Shown: piece after piece, positions 52,964-61,351 of the stretch
Layout of the letters: each line of letters opens with the position of its first letter
Position numbering within the stretch: position 1 is the first letter of the stretch
DNA from: Clostridiales bacterium Firm_11
Lineage (GTDB): Bacteria > Bacillota > Clostridia > Christensenellales > Aristaeellaceae
Direction of reading: 5' to 3'
Assembly: GCA_001604105.1 (NCBI GenBank)
Contig: LVAQ01000006.1
Location: 496,001 to 560,000, forward strand
DNA: 64,000 bases
Translations under genes and position numbers: made by a program
Notes under the pieces: generated by a model
The model's database searches: none
What the model was told of the DNA's origin: nothing
Seen by the model: only the letters and a program-made list of their open reading frames with translations

Positions 52964-54559
52964 TCATGCCGTGATTTCAGAGCCGTTCCGAAAGGTAAAC
53001 GTCATCGATCCGTCCGTGGCGACCGTAACCTTATCGACCACAGCAAGCCAGAGCGCTTCATCCCATTCGGTAAAGATGCGCGGTCTTTTTTCAATGTCGG
53101 CGATGAAGCGGTCAAGGGTTTTGCCCTTGGCGATCCGCTCCCGCTTCTCCGCTTCCAACTCGGCGATACGCTCCGTGGCTTTACGGTGGCGTTCGAGGTA
53201 TCCGTCGTTGCGATCCTTGAAATCGCTCTGGTTCTGGGCGTTTCTCGCGTTCTCGTAGATTGCCTTACGAGACAGTTCCGTGATTACCTCAATCTCACGG
53301 AGCAGTTCGGCGAGTTCGGTTTCAATCGCCAACGTGTCGCTGATTGCGGACTGCGCCAAGCGACAATCCTCAACCAGCCCATCTCTGTCTGCCATCAGCT
53401 TGTTGAACGCCGTAAGAAAGCGAGACTTGACCTCGTCCTCGGTCACAAAGGGCGTCCCGCATTGCCGGCCCCCTTTGCCTTTGTGCTTGTACTTCTCATT
53501 GCACTGGTAGACCTCACGGCGGTATGTTTTATCGTCTTTGTAGCTGCCCCAGACTTTTTTGCCGAAGTAGCCGCCGCATTCTCCGCATACGATTTTCCCA
53601 GATAACGGGTTACCACACCGCCCGATAGAGCCGAGGCTCTTGCGGCGGCAAGTCTCGGCTTGAACCGCGTCCCACTCGTCGGGTTCGATGATGGAGGGGT
53701 GGCTGTCCTCGACGTAATATTGCTGAACCTGACCCGTGTTTTTGACCATCTCTTTGGTGAGGAAGTTGGCGCAGAACGTCTTTTGCATGAGGGCATGGCC
53801 TTTGTACTTCTCATTTTGCAAGATGGACTGTACGCCGCAAGCCTGCCATTTGTCTTTCCCGGCGGGCGTTGGCACACCCTGCCTTGTGAGGCGCTTAGCG
53901 ATTGCCGAAGATGTTTTTCCCTCCATAAAGAGACGGTAGATGAGCCTGACCGTTTCCGCTTCCTCGGGAACTATCCGTGGCAAGCCATCCTCGCCTTTTT
54001 CGTAGCCGAGAAACTGGGCGTAAGGGAGCGTGACCTTGCCATCCGCCATGCGTTTACGTTGGCCCCATGTGACATTCTCCGAAATGGAACGGCTCTCTTC
54101 CTGCGCAAGGCTCGACATAATCGTAATGAGCAGTTCTCCCTTGGAGTCCAACGTGTAAATGTTTTCCTTCTCGAACCAGACTTCCACGCCTTTTTCCTTG
54201 AGTTTGCGGACGGTCGTGAGGCTGTCTACCGTGTTTCGAGCGAACCTCGACACGCTTTTTGTGACGATAAGGTCAATGCCGCCGGTAAGGGCGGCGGTAA
54301 CCATCTGATTGAAGCCGTCGCGTTTCTTGGTGTTGACCGCCGAAATGCCCTCGTCCGCATAGACCATGACGAACTCCCAGTCCTCACGGCTCTGGATAAA
54401 TCTGGTGTAGTAGTCCACCTGCGCTTCGTAGCTCGTAAGCTGCTCGTCGCTACCAGTGGAAACTCTCGCATACGCCGCCACGCGCCTTTTTGCTGTGCTT
54501 GTCTTCGACTGCGCCGATATAACCGGGGTTGTGGCGGGGATTACCCGAACGTTAGCCAT
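52964..54559 (-). CDS. Large serine recombinase 2 (with zinc ribbon and coiled coil)
   Basis: A 531-residue integrase of the large serine recombinase class. The resolvase catalytic domain spans about residues 25-175, with AAYARVSTGS (nucleophile serine), YADEGIS, KSVSRFARN and SLAQEESRSISEN. The recombinase domain has YEKGEDGLPRIVPEEAETVRLIY. The zinc ribbon is CGECGGYFGKKVW, with partner cysteines in YQCNEKY and RQCG. A long coiled coil (about 375-490) ends with a beta-rich tail (VTVATDGSMTFTFRNG). Complete, with all catalytic residues. Its start overlaps the end of recombinase 1 by 8 bases, and AAAGGAGAC lies before the ATG. Confidence 0.95.
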   Translation of the reverse strand: MANVRVIPATTPVISAQSKTSTAKRRVAAYARVSTGSDEQLTSYEAQVDYYTRFIQSREDWEFVMVYADEGISAVNTKKRDGFNQMVTAALTGGIDLIVTKSVSRFARNTVDSLTTVRKLKEKGVEVWFEKENIYTLDSKGELLITIMSSLAQEESRSISENVTWGQRKRMADGKVTLPYAQFLGYEKGEDGLPRIVPEEAETVRLIYRLFMEGKTSSAIAKRLTRQGVPTPAGKDKWQACGVQSILQNEKYKGHALMQKTFCANFLTKEMVKNTGQVQQYYVEDSHPSIIEPDEWDAVQAETCRRKSLGSIGRCGNPLSGKIVCGECGGYFGKKVWGSYKDDKTYRREVYQCNEKYKHKGKGGRQCGTPFVTEDEVKSRFLTAFNKLMADRDGLVEDCRLAQSAISDTLAIETELAELLREIEVITELSRKAIYENARNAQNQSDFKDRNDGYLERHRKATERIAELEAEKRERIAKGKTLDRFIADIEKRPRIFTEWDEALWLAVVDKVTVATDGSMTFTFRNGSEITA

Positions 54560-55868
54560 TTTGACCGTCTCCTTTCGAAGCCTTTTCTCTTGCGGCTTGT
54601 TTCATTTCATCTGTCCAGCTTTCGCGTCGAGAGCGGTTCTCCCAAGTGAGGGTGCGAATCGTGCCGTCCCTGAACATGAATACCAAAACGCCGTCATCGG
54701 GAACTGTGATGGCGGCGACTTTTGCGGTAAACTTTTCGGGGTCGTGTTTCGCAAGCCCCAGAGCCTCTGCGCACTTTCCCTTGAGGATATCTTCGGGTAT
54801 GCACTTGGCGGCGCATTCATGCTTGCTCCGATAGGTGAACGTCCTGCAAGCCCATGTTACTTTGGCGTACTTCGTGCCGATGCCGTTAATCTTTTTACAG
54901 AAGTTCGCCCCACAGCGCGAACAATGAATAACACCGCTGAATTCGCTGTAACTCTTGGTTATTGGGTGGCGCGACTGAGCAGCTCGATGCGCAATTTCAG
55001 TTTGAACCGACTCAAAGGTTTCTTTATCGATAATTGCCTCATGCGTTCCTTCCACATAATACTTGGGGAGTTCGCCGTGGTTCGGTTTTACCCGCTTTGT
55101 GATGTGGTCGGAGACAAAGCCTTTCTGGAGCATCATGTCGCCGATGAACTTTTCATTCTTGAGGATTGAGCTTATAGTGGTTTCCGACCACCGCCCGCCT
55201 GTCTTAGTGGGAATGCCGAGCCTCGTCAGCTTCTTCATGATGGCGTTTTTACCCATGCCGCCGAGGTAATCGGCGAATATCATACGGACGACTTCGGCTT
55301 CTTCTTGGATAACCATTAAATGCCCCTTTTTGTAGTCGTACCCATACATTCGTATGTTGCCTCCGGTCTTGCCCTCCTTAAAGTCCTTGCGTATGCGCCA
55401 TTTGCAGTTTTCGCTGACGGAGCGGCTCTCCTCCTGTGCGTAGCTTGCGAGGATGGTCAACATCAACTCACCGTCCGAGCTTTCGGTGTGGATGTTCTGT
55501 TCCTCGAAATACACGTCGATGCCGCGTCCCTTCAAATCGCGGACGGTTTCAAGCAGCGTGACCGTGTTTCTCGCAAATCGGCTGATCGCTTTCGTAAGGA
55601 TCATGTCAATCAGACCCGCATGGCAATCCGCAAGAAGCCGCTGGAATTCGGGGCGGTCGTCCCGCGTCCCTGTTTCATCCGCGTCGGCGTAGACCCCGGC
55701 GTATTCCCAGTCGGGGCGGTTTTGTATCAGTTCGCTGTAGGCGCTGACTTGGGCCGCGAGGGAATGGAGCATATTGTCCTTGTCGCAGGAAACGCGGGCA
55801 TAAGCCGCGACCCGCCGACGCGAAGGCAACTGTTCCACTCGTTCAAGTTTGGTTATCTTTCTACTCAT
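54552..55868 (-). CDS. Large serine recombinase 1 (short C-terminal form)
   Basis: A 438-residue serine recombinase. The catalytic domain has AAYARVSCDK (nucleophile serine), YADADETGT, KAISRFARN and SYAQEESRSVSEN. The recombinase domain has GHLMVIQEEAEVVRMIF. The zinc ribbon is CSRCGANFCKKING, with later WACRTF and CAAKC. It lacks the long coiled coil of its partner: after the ribbon only about 60 residues with a VLVFMFRDGTIRTL strand remain. The ATG is chosen because AAGGAGGG lies 6 bases upstream, inside the end of the SHOCT-like gene; the frame is open to 55916. It may work with recombinase 2 as an obligate pair. Confidence 0.94.
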   Translation of the reverse strand: MSRKITKLERVEQLPSRRRVAAYARVSCDKDNMLHSLAAQVSAYSELIQNRPDWEYAGVYADADETGTRDDRPEFQRLLADCHAGLIDMILTKAISRFARNTVTLLETVRDLKGRGIDVYFEEQNIHTESSDGELMLTILASYAQEESRSVSENCKWRIRKDFKEGKTGGNIRMYGYDYKKGHLMVIQEEAEVVRMIFADYLGGMGKNAIMKKLTRLGIPTKTGGRWSETTISSILKNEKFIGDMMLQKGFVSDHITKRVKPNHGELPKYYVEGTHEAIIDKETFESVQTEIAHRAAQSRHPITKSYSEFSGVIHCSRCGANFCKKINGIGTKYAKVTWACRTFTYRSKHECAAKCIPEDILKGKCAEALGLAKHDPEKFTAKVAAITVPDDGVLVFMFRDGTIRTLTWENRSRRESWTDEMKQAAREKASKGDGQNG

Positions 55869-55870
55869 TG

Positions 55871-56083
55871 TTACCCTCCTTTCGCAGTACCATTCATCAC
55901 TCTTTTTTCCCCACATAGCAAGTCATATTCGAGGTATATACTACGTGAAGATAAACCGTATTTCTTGGCGAGCATTGAATCTATCGCCAGCAGGTCGGAT
56001 TCCGTGATAGCCCCGTCGGAGAGCCATTTTTTAAACACGGACATCGAAGCCTTGTAGCGGAGGATTGCCTCGTCTTTACTCAT
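55871..56083 (-). CDS. Small SHOCT-like protein
   Basis: A 70-residue protein. SMSVFKKWLSDGAITESDLLAIDSMLAKKYGL resembles the short C-terminal SHOCT oligomerisation motif, in which a helix, a D-G-x-I-(T/S) turn and a second helix recur. Genes of this kind commonly sit directly before recombinase genes in Clostridia elements; role unknown. AAGGAGGG precedes the ATG by 7 bases. It overlaps the HTH/zinc-ribbon gene by 8 bases. Confidence 0.75.
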   Translation of the reverse strand: MSKDEAILRYKASMSVFKKWLSDGAITESDLLAIDSMLAKKYGLSSRSIYLEYDLLCGEKRVMNGTAKGG

Positions 56084-56486
56084 GGCAAGCCCTCCTTGCC
56101 GACGACGCGCAGGCGCGGGAACAGTATTTTCGCTTGGCGTTGCCGTAGGCTTTAAACTCCGTCCCGCAGGCAGGGCAAATGAAATGGTAGACTGCCTTGC
56201 GCTTCACAGCTTCGGGATGCTTTGCCCACCAAGCCATGCGACACTTGTCAGAGCAGAATCGCTTCCTTTTTGCGTCTGGAGTGTGCATAAGCAGCCTGCC
56301 GCAATTAGCGCAAACTTCATCGACCTTTGCCGGTTGATGATCCTCTATATAACTCGCGCCAAGCCCGTTGCGCCGGCAATAAGACTTTATCGTGTTTTCT
56401 GAAATATCAAGCGTGTGGGCGATGGCGGCATAGCTTTCACCTCTGCCGCGCAGGAATTCGATTCGTTGCTTTTGCATACTGGTCAT
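56076..56486 (-). CDS. HTH and double zinc-ribbon protein of the recombinase operon
   Basis: A 136-residue protein. The N-terminal 45 residues form a sigma-70 region 4/Hin-like helix-turn-helix (RGRGESYAAIAHTLDISENTIKSYCRR). Two Cys clusters follow: CANCGRLL...FCSDKCRMAW and ICPACGTEF...KYCSRAC, each a four-cysteine zinc site. It is probably a DNA-binding helper or regulator of the recombinases. AGGAGG lies 8 bases before the ATG. First gene of a tightly overlapping leftward four-gene operon. Confidence 0.82.
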   Translation of the reverse strand: MTSMQKQRIEFLRGRGESYAAIAHTLDISENTIKSYCRRNGLGASYIEDHQPAKVDEVCANCGRLLMHTPDAKRKRFCSDKCRMAWWAKHPEAVKRKAVYHFICPACGTEFKAYGNAKRKYCSRACASSARRACHE

Positions 56487-56558
56487 AGGCGTTACCTCCT
56501 GCCTATAACCGAAAATTCAGTAGGATTCGAACCCCCAAGAAGCAAAGGAGTTTATGAG

Positions 56559-56927
56559 ATGGTCACCATTCCTGATTATTTTCTATACGACCGACTGGAC
56601 GTAATATTTCTTGACGTTACGTCCAAATGGTCGTATGATGGAACCATCACAAATATGGAGGCGGCAGATATGGCGTTTCAAGTTATGCGCGTAGAGGAAA
56701 AGTGGATATTAAGGGACTTTCGTGAAAAACTCGGTATAACGCAGCAAGAGGTTGCGGACAAGGCAAATATACAACTTCGGCAGTATCAGAGGTTTGAGGT
56801 TGGCGAACGAAACCTATCATCATCTTCATTTAGTATCGCATGCCGGGTGATTGAAGCCCTTGGGCTTGATATCGCCAAATACCATCACGGCGATTATGTT
56901 TTGGTCGATGAAGCGGACAATCTATAA
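56559..56927 (+). CDS. XRE-type HTH regulator, probable phage repressor
   Basis: A 122-residue protein. Residues 1-45 are an unassigned aromatic-rich region (YFLYDRLDVIFLDVTSKWSYDG). Residues 55-105 are a Cro/C1-type helix-turn-helix (LRDFREKLGITQQEVADKANIQLRQYQRFEVGERNLSSSSF). It is the only rightward gene of the prophage segment and is divergent from the recombinase operon, the usual place for a lysogeny regulator. AAAGGAG lies 8 bases before the ATG. A terminator follows directly. Confidence 0.85.
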   Translation: MVTIPDYFLYDRLDVIFLDVTSKWSYDGTITNMEAADMAFQVMRVEEKWILRDFREKLGITQQEVADKANIQLRQYQRFEVGERNLSSSSFSIACRVIEALGLDIAKYHHGDYVLVDEADNL

Positions 56928-56932
56928 ACACG

Positions 56933-56975
56933 AAAAATCCCGCGAAACGGCATGAAACCGAGTTGCGGGATTTTT
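56933..56975. terminator. Bidirectional terminator between XRE and endolysin genes
   Basis: AAAAATCCCGC pairs with GCGGGATTTTT, and an inner ACGG/CCG stem may also form. T runs exist on both strands, so it can end both the XRE and the leftward late transcripts. Confidence 0.85.
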
Positions 56976-56987
56976 ATCAGTGTATCA

Positions 56988-57152
56988 TTATTCGTTTTTG
57001 AGTAAAGATTTGGAAAACCCAGTCGTTTTGAGCTCCGCGAGTAGCGCCGCCGCGTTCGCTTTGATCGAGTACGCCGCTTTCCCAGTGTGGTAGGTATGTC
57101 GAACTTGAGGGAAAACGCATGCCGTCGGCGGCATTCCGCGAAATTGTTGATG
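56988..57152 (-). pseudogene. In-frame SPOR-like remnant after the endolysin amber codon
   Basis: Directly after the endolysin TAG the same minus-strand frame continues for 54 codons to a TAA. It includes TGKAAYSIKANAAALLAELK and TTGF, which resembles the K-x-N-A-x-x-L-x-x-x-L-K-x-x-G-F pattern of SPOR-like or endolysin C-terminal wall-binding repeats. No start or ribosome site precedes it. It looks like a former C-terminal domain cut off by a stop mutation, or one reached only by read-through. Confidence 0.5.
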
Positions 57153-58004
57153 CTATTCGGCCGTTCTTTCGAGTTCCCTCCGCGTGACCGGGCCGACGAT
57201 CCCGTCCGCCTTAATGCCTCTGGAACCCTGAAACGCCGTGATAGCGGTTGCGGTGAGAGGGCCATACACGCCGTCGGCATTGCCGGGGTCAATGCCAAGC
57301 TCCACCAACCGCGCCTGCACCGCGAGCACATCGTCGCCCCGGAGCATAGGTTTGCCTTTAGCGTAGTAGAGCGTCCGGGTTCCATAGCCGTTTGGGGCTT
57401 CCCCGCCGTCGTCGGCTGGCGCGACCGAGGAAGTATCCCCGTATTGCAGGAACGGCAGCTTGTACCAGTGCGTCCAGCCCCGCCCAGCGACCTTGGTCTT
57501 GACACAGCCGTACGAGAAACCTTTCCACTCTATGGCGTAACCACCGCCCGCGTAATACCCGATGTGGCCCGATTTGAAAAGCGCCAGCCCCACGATCTCC
57601 GGTAGAGTGCCGATCGTTCCCCAGTCCATGCCTTTGCTTTTCGCGTAGGTGAACATGCCGTTTGCGCCTTTGTCGGGACATCCGTTGGAACCGTACTTGC
57701 TGGAGTACGTCTTGTCAGTGCCGATACTCTCCAAAACACCCGCGCCGCCGTCCGTCCACATGTACCCTTTTACGCCGCCGATGCAGTCCGCCACAACTTT
57801 CCGGTCGGAAATGTCCTGATTGTACCGCGCCATACGGGATGATGCATAGGAAGAAGGATACTGGTTGGTTTTGCGGCTCAGCAGGCTGCCAGCAGCCTTG
57901 TACAGACAGCACCCGTACCAGTAGGGCTGTCCCAGCATCTTTTCGCAGAACGCCGTGAAATGCTCGTTGGTGAGGGGGATGTCGGCGCGGGCCTGCTCAC
58001 TCAT
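57153..58004 (-). CDS. Phage endolysin: NlpC/P60-type cysteine peptidase with peptidoglycan-binding domain
   Basis: A 283-residue lysis enzyme. The N-terminal domain (1-200) has GQPYWYGC, then VVADCIGGVKGYMW with the probable catalytic cysteine, and FKSGHIGYYAGGGY with the catalytic histidine, as in NlpC/P60-like amidases of Clostridia phages. Residues 215-275 form a PG_binding_1 repeat (LRGDDVLAVQARLVELGIDPGNADGVYGPLTATAITAFQ). The ATG overlaps the holin stop by four bases. It ends in TAG, after which the frame stays open (see the 56988 entry). Confidence 0.9.
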   Translation of the reverse strand: MSEQARADIPLTNEHFTAFCEKMLGQPYWYGCCLYKAAGSLLSRKTNQYPSSYASSRMARYNQDISDRKVVADCIGGVKGYMWTDGGAGVLESIGTDKTYSSKYGSNGCPDKGANGMFTYAKSKGMDWGTIGTLPEIVGLALFKSGHIGYYAGGGYAIEWKGFSYGCVKTKVAGRGWTHWYKLPFLQYGDTSSVAPADDGGEAPNGYGTRTLYYAKGKPMLRGDDVLAVQARLVELGIDPGNADGVYGPLTATAITAFQGSRGIKADGIVGPVTRRELERTAE

Positions 58005-58417
58005 TGAGTGTCCTCCCCATCGTCGCGGTTGTGCAGCTGCTCCAGCACATCCTTGAGCTTCTGCGGAATCGGAAGACCCAGATGCCCAGCGTTTTCCAGC
58101 ATCGATACGCCTTCGTTGGAGCAGTAGAAGAACAGCACCGCAGTGCGCAACGCGCTACCATTGCCGATCAGATATGTGTCCACGATGTGCCCGACGCCGA
58201 CCAGCACAAAGATTAGCACTTTCTTGGCAATGCCGCGAAAGCCGACCGCGCTGGAGAGCGTTCTGTCCGCGATGGCGCACATTACGCCCGTTACATAGTC
58301 AGCAGCCATCAGCGCAATCAGCGCATAGAGCAAACCGTCGAAACCCCCGACAAACCAGCCGAGAAAACCGCCTACGGCTACCAGCGCCGCTTGAATCCAT
58401 GCCCAAATTTCCTTCAT
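58001..58417 (-). CDS. Phage holin (toxin secretion/phage lysis holin family)
   Basis: A 138-residue membrane protein with three to four hydrophobic segments (ALVAVGGFLGWFVGG, LLYALIALMAADYVTGVM, VLIFVLVGVGHIVDTYLIG). The ADYVTGVM and SNEGVSMLENAGHLGLPIP motifs are diagnostic of the phage_holin_4 family. It forms the lesion that releases the endolysin encoded next. AGGAGGTTG precedes the ATG. Confidence 0.94.
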   Translation of the reverse strand: MKEIWAWIQAALVAVGGFLGWFVGGFDGLLYALIALMAADYVTGVMCAIADRTLSSAVGFRGIAKKVLIFVLVGVGHIVDTYLIGNGSALRTAVLFFYCSNEGVSMLENAGHLGLPIPQKLKDVLEQLHNRDDGEDTQ

Positions 58418-58446
58418 GAGAACAACCTCCTGCTTTTATGTATATG

Positions 58447-58475
58447 ATAAAGCGCCCCTGCTTTCACAGAGGCGC
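58447..58475 (-). terminator. Weak terminator after the FN3 tail gene
   Basis: On the minus strand GCGCC and GGCGC pair around a 15-base loop and are followed by TTTATC, between the FN3 gene stop and the holin start. Weak stem, low certainty. Confidence 0.4.
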
Positions 58476-58489
58476 GAACCGGGAACCCG

Positions 58490-60832
58490 TTATAATCCAA
58501 GGATTATGGTTTGCAGCTGCTGCATTACAGTCGCCTGTGGCCTGCCCGTCGTAATGGGAATCCAAGACGGGTCAGGCAGTTTGTTCGCCCACGCCACATC
58601 AAAGGCGTTGATGGCATCCACAACCTGCTCGATCGCCTTGCGTAGTTCCAGCACATGAAACGGCCAGTTCTTCACGGTTGTCTTACCTGCAATCACATCC
58701 TCCGACCAACTGACTACCGAAAGACCGTAGAAATCGCGGAAGTTATTGATAGCGGTTCGCAGACTCCTCATGTGCGTAGCCTTGACCTTGGTCACATTGG
58801 CTTCGATTTCCTCAAAGGGTGAAGCCAGCACCGTAAAGCTTCGCATCACCTCAGGACTGACAGCTTCTGAGCCGCTGTCCACGCTGCGAAAGGTGACGGT
58901 GTAATTGCCCGGTACAAGAGCGACAGGTGTGTAGATCGTCGGTACCCCGTTGGCCAGAGCACCAGAGGAAGAAAACCGCTCCGGGTTTGTGACCGAATCC
59001 TCCCAATCCGCCGTGCCGATCTTCACGCATACCTTCTGCGTGCCGCCGCCCAATCTTACTCCGGTCGTGATCAGGAAGCGCGGCGTGGCAGCGTAGGTCT
59101 GGCTTGCGGCCTTCGGCGCGGTGACCACCGGCACTGTTGGCGGGCTGACCTTGCGAACCACGTTGCTGAGCGCATACGCGGAGATTGAATTTAGCGTATC
59201 GGTCACGCTCAGGCGATAGCGTGTCGACATGCCGGAAACGCTGGACGGCGTAGCTTCATACATGCCGGAGGTCACGCTCGTCGTGATCATAGTAAGCGTG
59301 TCATACGCACCCCATGAAACGCCATCCGTTGAAGTGGCCTGCTGAATCACAACCTGCTTGATCGCACTGGTTCCGGCTACGATGCCGCTCCAAGCAAGGG
59401 CGATCGTACCCACATCGTAAACAGCAGGGTCTGCTGTAAACACCGTCGGCGCGGTCGGCGGGATATTACGCCTGACATTATTGGTGGAAGTCAGCCAAGC
59501 CGAGTAGTAGGTTTCTCCTGCCGTACCCTGAATCCTGATTCGGAATCGGCGGTACGTCCCTGCTGTGCTTGAAGGACTTACGCTCTGGCTGCCACTGGTA
59601 GCGGTGCTGCTCACGACGGTCAGCGCCGTCCAGGCGCCCCAAGTGGAAGCATCCATCGATTCGCTGTATTGCAGCTCATACGCGGTGATCGTATTGCCCG
59701 CGCCATGGGTCGCTCCGCTCCACGAGAGCGTGACCGCGCCTTCCGTCAGCGTCGCGCTGAGCGAGAAAGCAGTTGGCAGTCCACAGGCCGTAATGGAGCA
59801 AAGGATGCTGGCGCTGGTCTTGACGGCAGAACTGACATTCAGCGCGTCGATCGTTGAGATTCCAAACTGCGTGTACGTGCCAATGATCCGCGATACCGTT
59901 GGGGCATATGTTCCGCTGCCTGCCGTTTGCGTTAACGTGGCAAGCGTCTCCCACGAGCTCCAGGTGGCATTGTCCGTGGAGGTTCGGCTGGCGATCGTGA
60001 ACCCCTTGATCGCGCTGGTACCCCCAGCAGCGCCGCTCCATGTGAGGGAGATTGCCTCCGTGCTGTACACGGCGGGCGTTGCGGTGACAGCGGTGGGCGC
60101 AGTCGGCAGCGTGTTGCGACGCACCGAGTTGGTGGACACCTTCCATGCGGAATAGTAACTTGCCCCAGCAGCGCCGCGTGTGCGCACCTGAAAGCGGCGG
60201 TAGTTCCCGCGAGTAGAGGATGGCGCAACTGACGCGCTGCCGCTGGTGGCGGTGGTGGTAACCGTGGTCAGCGCTGTCCACGCGCCCCACGTAGCGTTGT
60301 CGCTGGATTCGCTGTACTGGATTTCATACGAGGAAATGGCGTTGTTGGTACCACCGGCTGCCCCGCTCCACGAGAGGGTCACATTCCCCTCAGCGAGTGT
60401 GCTGCTGACAGAGCAGGCCGAGGGCGCGGTACAGGCCGTCGGGTTGATCTCATAGTTGAGCGTTAGCGTTCCGGTGATGCCACTGCGGAGGTTCAGAATA
60501 TTGCCGGAGCCGGAGGTTCGTCTTAGGGTGAACGATACAGTGCCGCTCCCTGCCGTCAGCAGGGCGTTACTGTATCCGGTCAGCGTTAGTGTTTCCGAGT
60601 GTGTGGAACTGTTGGAGGAAAAGGTGCCGGTCGATCCAGTGCCCGAACCCAACGAGAAATCAAGATACCCAACACCGGTGTATGTACGGATACTGCTCAG
60701 GTACAGCGTGCCTGATGTGATATACGCCCCAGATACGGTTGCGCCTGATGCCGCTGCTGTAAAGGTGGTTCCCGCCGCCATATCGGTATTGGTCTTGGTA
60801 AAACTGCTCAGAGAGTAGGATATCGACGGCAT
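58490..60832 (-). CDS. Phage tail-tip protein with duplicated FN3-like modules
   Basis: A 780-residue protein. Residues 1-130 form a beta-rich head (TYTGVGYLDFSLGSG, GTVSFTLRRTSGSG). Four FN3-like domains at about 131-555 alternate as A-B-A-B: the A units share EIQYSES/ELQYSES and TWGAWTAL, the B units share VTATPAVY/FTADPAVY and GTSAIK. A further beta domain follows (565-670). A distinct helical C-terminus (KVKATHMRSLRTAINNFRDFYGL, VLELRKAIEQVVDAIN) recurs in tail-associated proteins of Clostridia prophages. It probably forms a tail fibre or tip contacting the cell surface. It sits between the structural genes and the lysis genes. Confidence 0.75.
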   Translation of the reverse strand: MPSISYSLSSFTKTNTDMAAGTTFTAAASGATVSGAYITSGTLYLSSIRTYTGVGYLDFSLGSGTGSTGTFSSNSSTHSETLTLTGYSNALLTAGSGTVSFTLRRTSGSGNILNLRSGITGTLTLNYEINPTACTAPSACSVSSTLAEGNVTLSWSGAAGGTNNAISSYEIQYSESSDNATWGAWTALTTVTTTATSGSASVAPSSTRGNYRRFQVRTRGAAGASYYSAWKVSTNSVRRNTLPTAPTAVTATPAVYSTEAISLTWSGAAGGTSAIKGFTIASRTSTDNATWSSWETLATLTQTAGSGTYAPTVSRIIGTYTQFGISTIDALNVSSAVKTSASILCSITACGLPTAFSLSATLTEGAVTLSWSGATHGAGNTITAYELQYSESMDASTWGAWTALTVVSSTATSGSQSVSPSSTAGTYRRFRIRIQGTAGETYYSAWLTSTNNVRRNIPPTAPTVFTADPAVYDVGTIALAWSGIVAGTSAIKQVVIQQATSTDGVSWGAYDTLTMITTSVTSGMYEATPSSVSGMSTRYRLSVTDTLNSISAYALSNVVRKVSPPTVPVVTAPKAASQTYAATPRFLITTGVRLGGGTQKVCVKIGTADWEDSVTNPERFSSSGALANGVPTIYTPVALVPGNYTVTFRSVDSGSEAVSPEVMRSFTVLASPFEEIEANVTKVKATHMRSLRTAINNFRDFYGLSVVSWSEDVIAGKTTVKNWPFHVLELRKAIEQVVDAINAFDVAWANKLPDPSWIPITTGRPQATVMQQLQTIILGL

Positions 60833-60843
60833 TCGCTCACCCC

Positions 60844-61347
60844 TTACTCATACACGGCGGTCACCAGCGAGTTAACCAACCCGCAAAGCGCCGTGTTCAG
60901 CCGCATATCGGTGATGTTTAGCGCCGGGATGCTTACAGAGCCTTTCGGCACCAGAATGTCCGCAAGCCCAAGCTCATAGGTGTCATTACTACGAGTTAGC
61001 GCAGGCGCTGTTGGCGTCTCCGCTGGTGTACCCGTCAGTACCGCCAGATAGATACGTCGCTCCACGGCGCTGAAACGCACAACGACCCGGTCGATGCGCG
61101 GGTTCACACCGCTGGCTGTGGCGAGATTAATTGTCAGCGCGTCCGTGTTTTCATACGAGTACCCGTTGATCCACGCGCTGCCTGCTGCGACGTTGACCGC
61201 CATGCCGCTGCCCGGCGTGACCTGCAGGTTAGTGGTGGTGGTATAGAAGATCCCGTTGCTGACCAGTTTTCCGAAATAAGCAGCGAAATCCGTGGCGCTG
61301 TAAACACGGTCACCGCCGGAAGAATTGAAGAACCCGCTTTTTTCCAT
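60844..61347 (-). CDS. Phage tail-associated structural protein
   Basis: A 167-residue protein. MEKSGFFNSSGGDRVYSATDFAAYFGKLVSNGIF and INGYSYENTDALTINLA...RIDRVVVRFS are typical of a family of tail/baseplate proteins often located just downstream of the Gp37-like gene. The sequence is beta-rich with no transmembrane segment. The exact role is not established; it may trimerise in a baseplate or receptor-binding assembly. It follows the Gp37-like gene by four bases. Confidence 0.75.
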   Translation of the reverse strand: MEKSGFFNSSGGDRVYSATDFAAYFGKLVSNGIFYTTTTNLQVTPGSGMAVNVAAGSAWINGYSYENTDALTINLATASGVNPRIDRVVVRFSAVERRIYLAVLTGTPAETPTAPALTRSNDTYELGLADILVPKGSVSIPALNITDMRLNTALCGLVNSLVTAVYE

Positions 61348-61351
61348 GGTC

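Noticed and set aside
57153..57155. Genetic-code change (TAG read as an amino acid) in the prophage
   Set aside because: Another prophage gene (62391-62393) uses TAG as a normal stop directly before the next start, and no other gene has in-frame TAG, so recoding is not supported.
56894..57505. Leftward 203-codon frame overlapping the endolysin
   Set aside because: Arginine- and serine-rich shadow of the endolysin in another frame. The real signal in its 3' part is the SPOR-like stretch in the endolysin's own frame.
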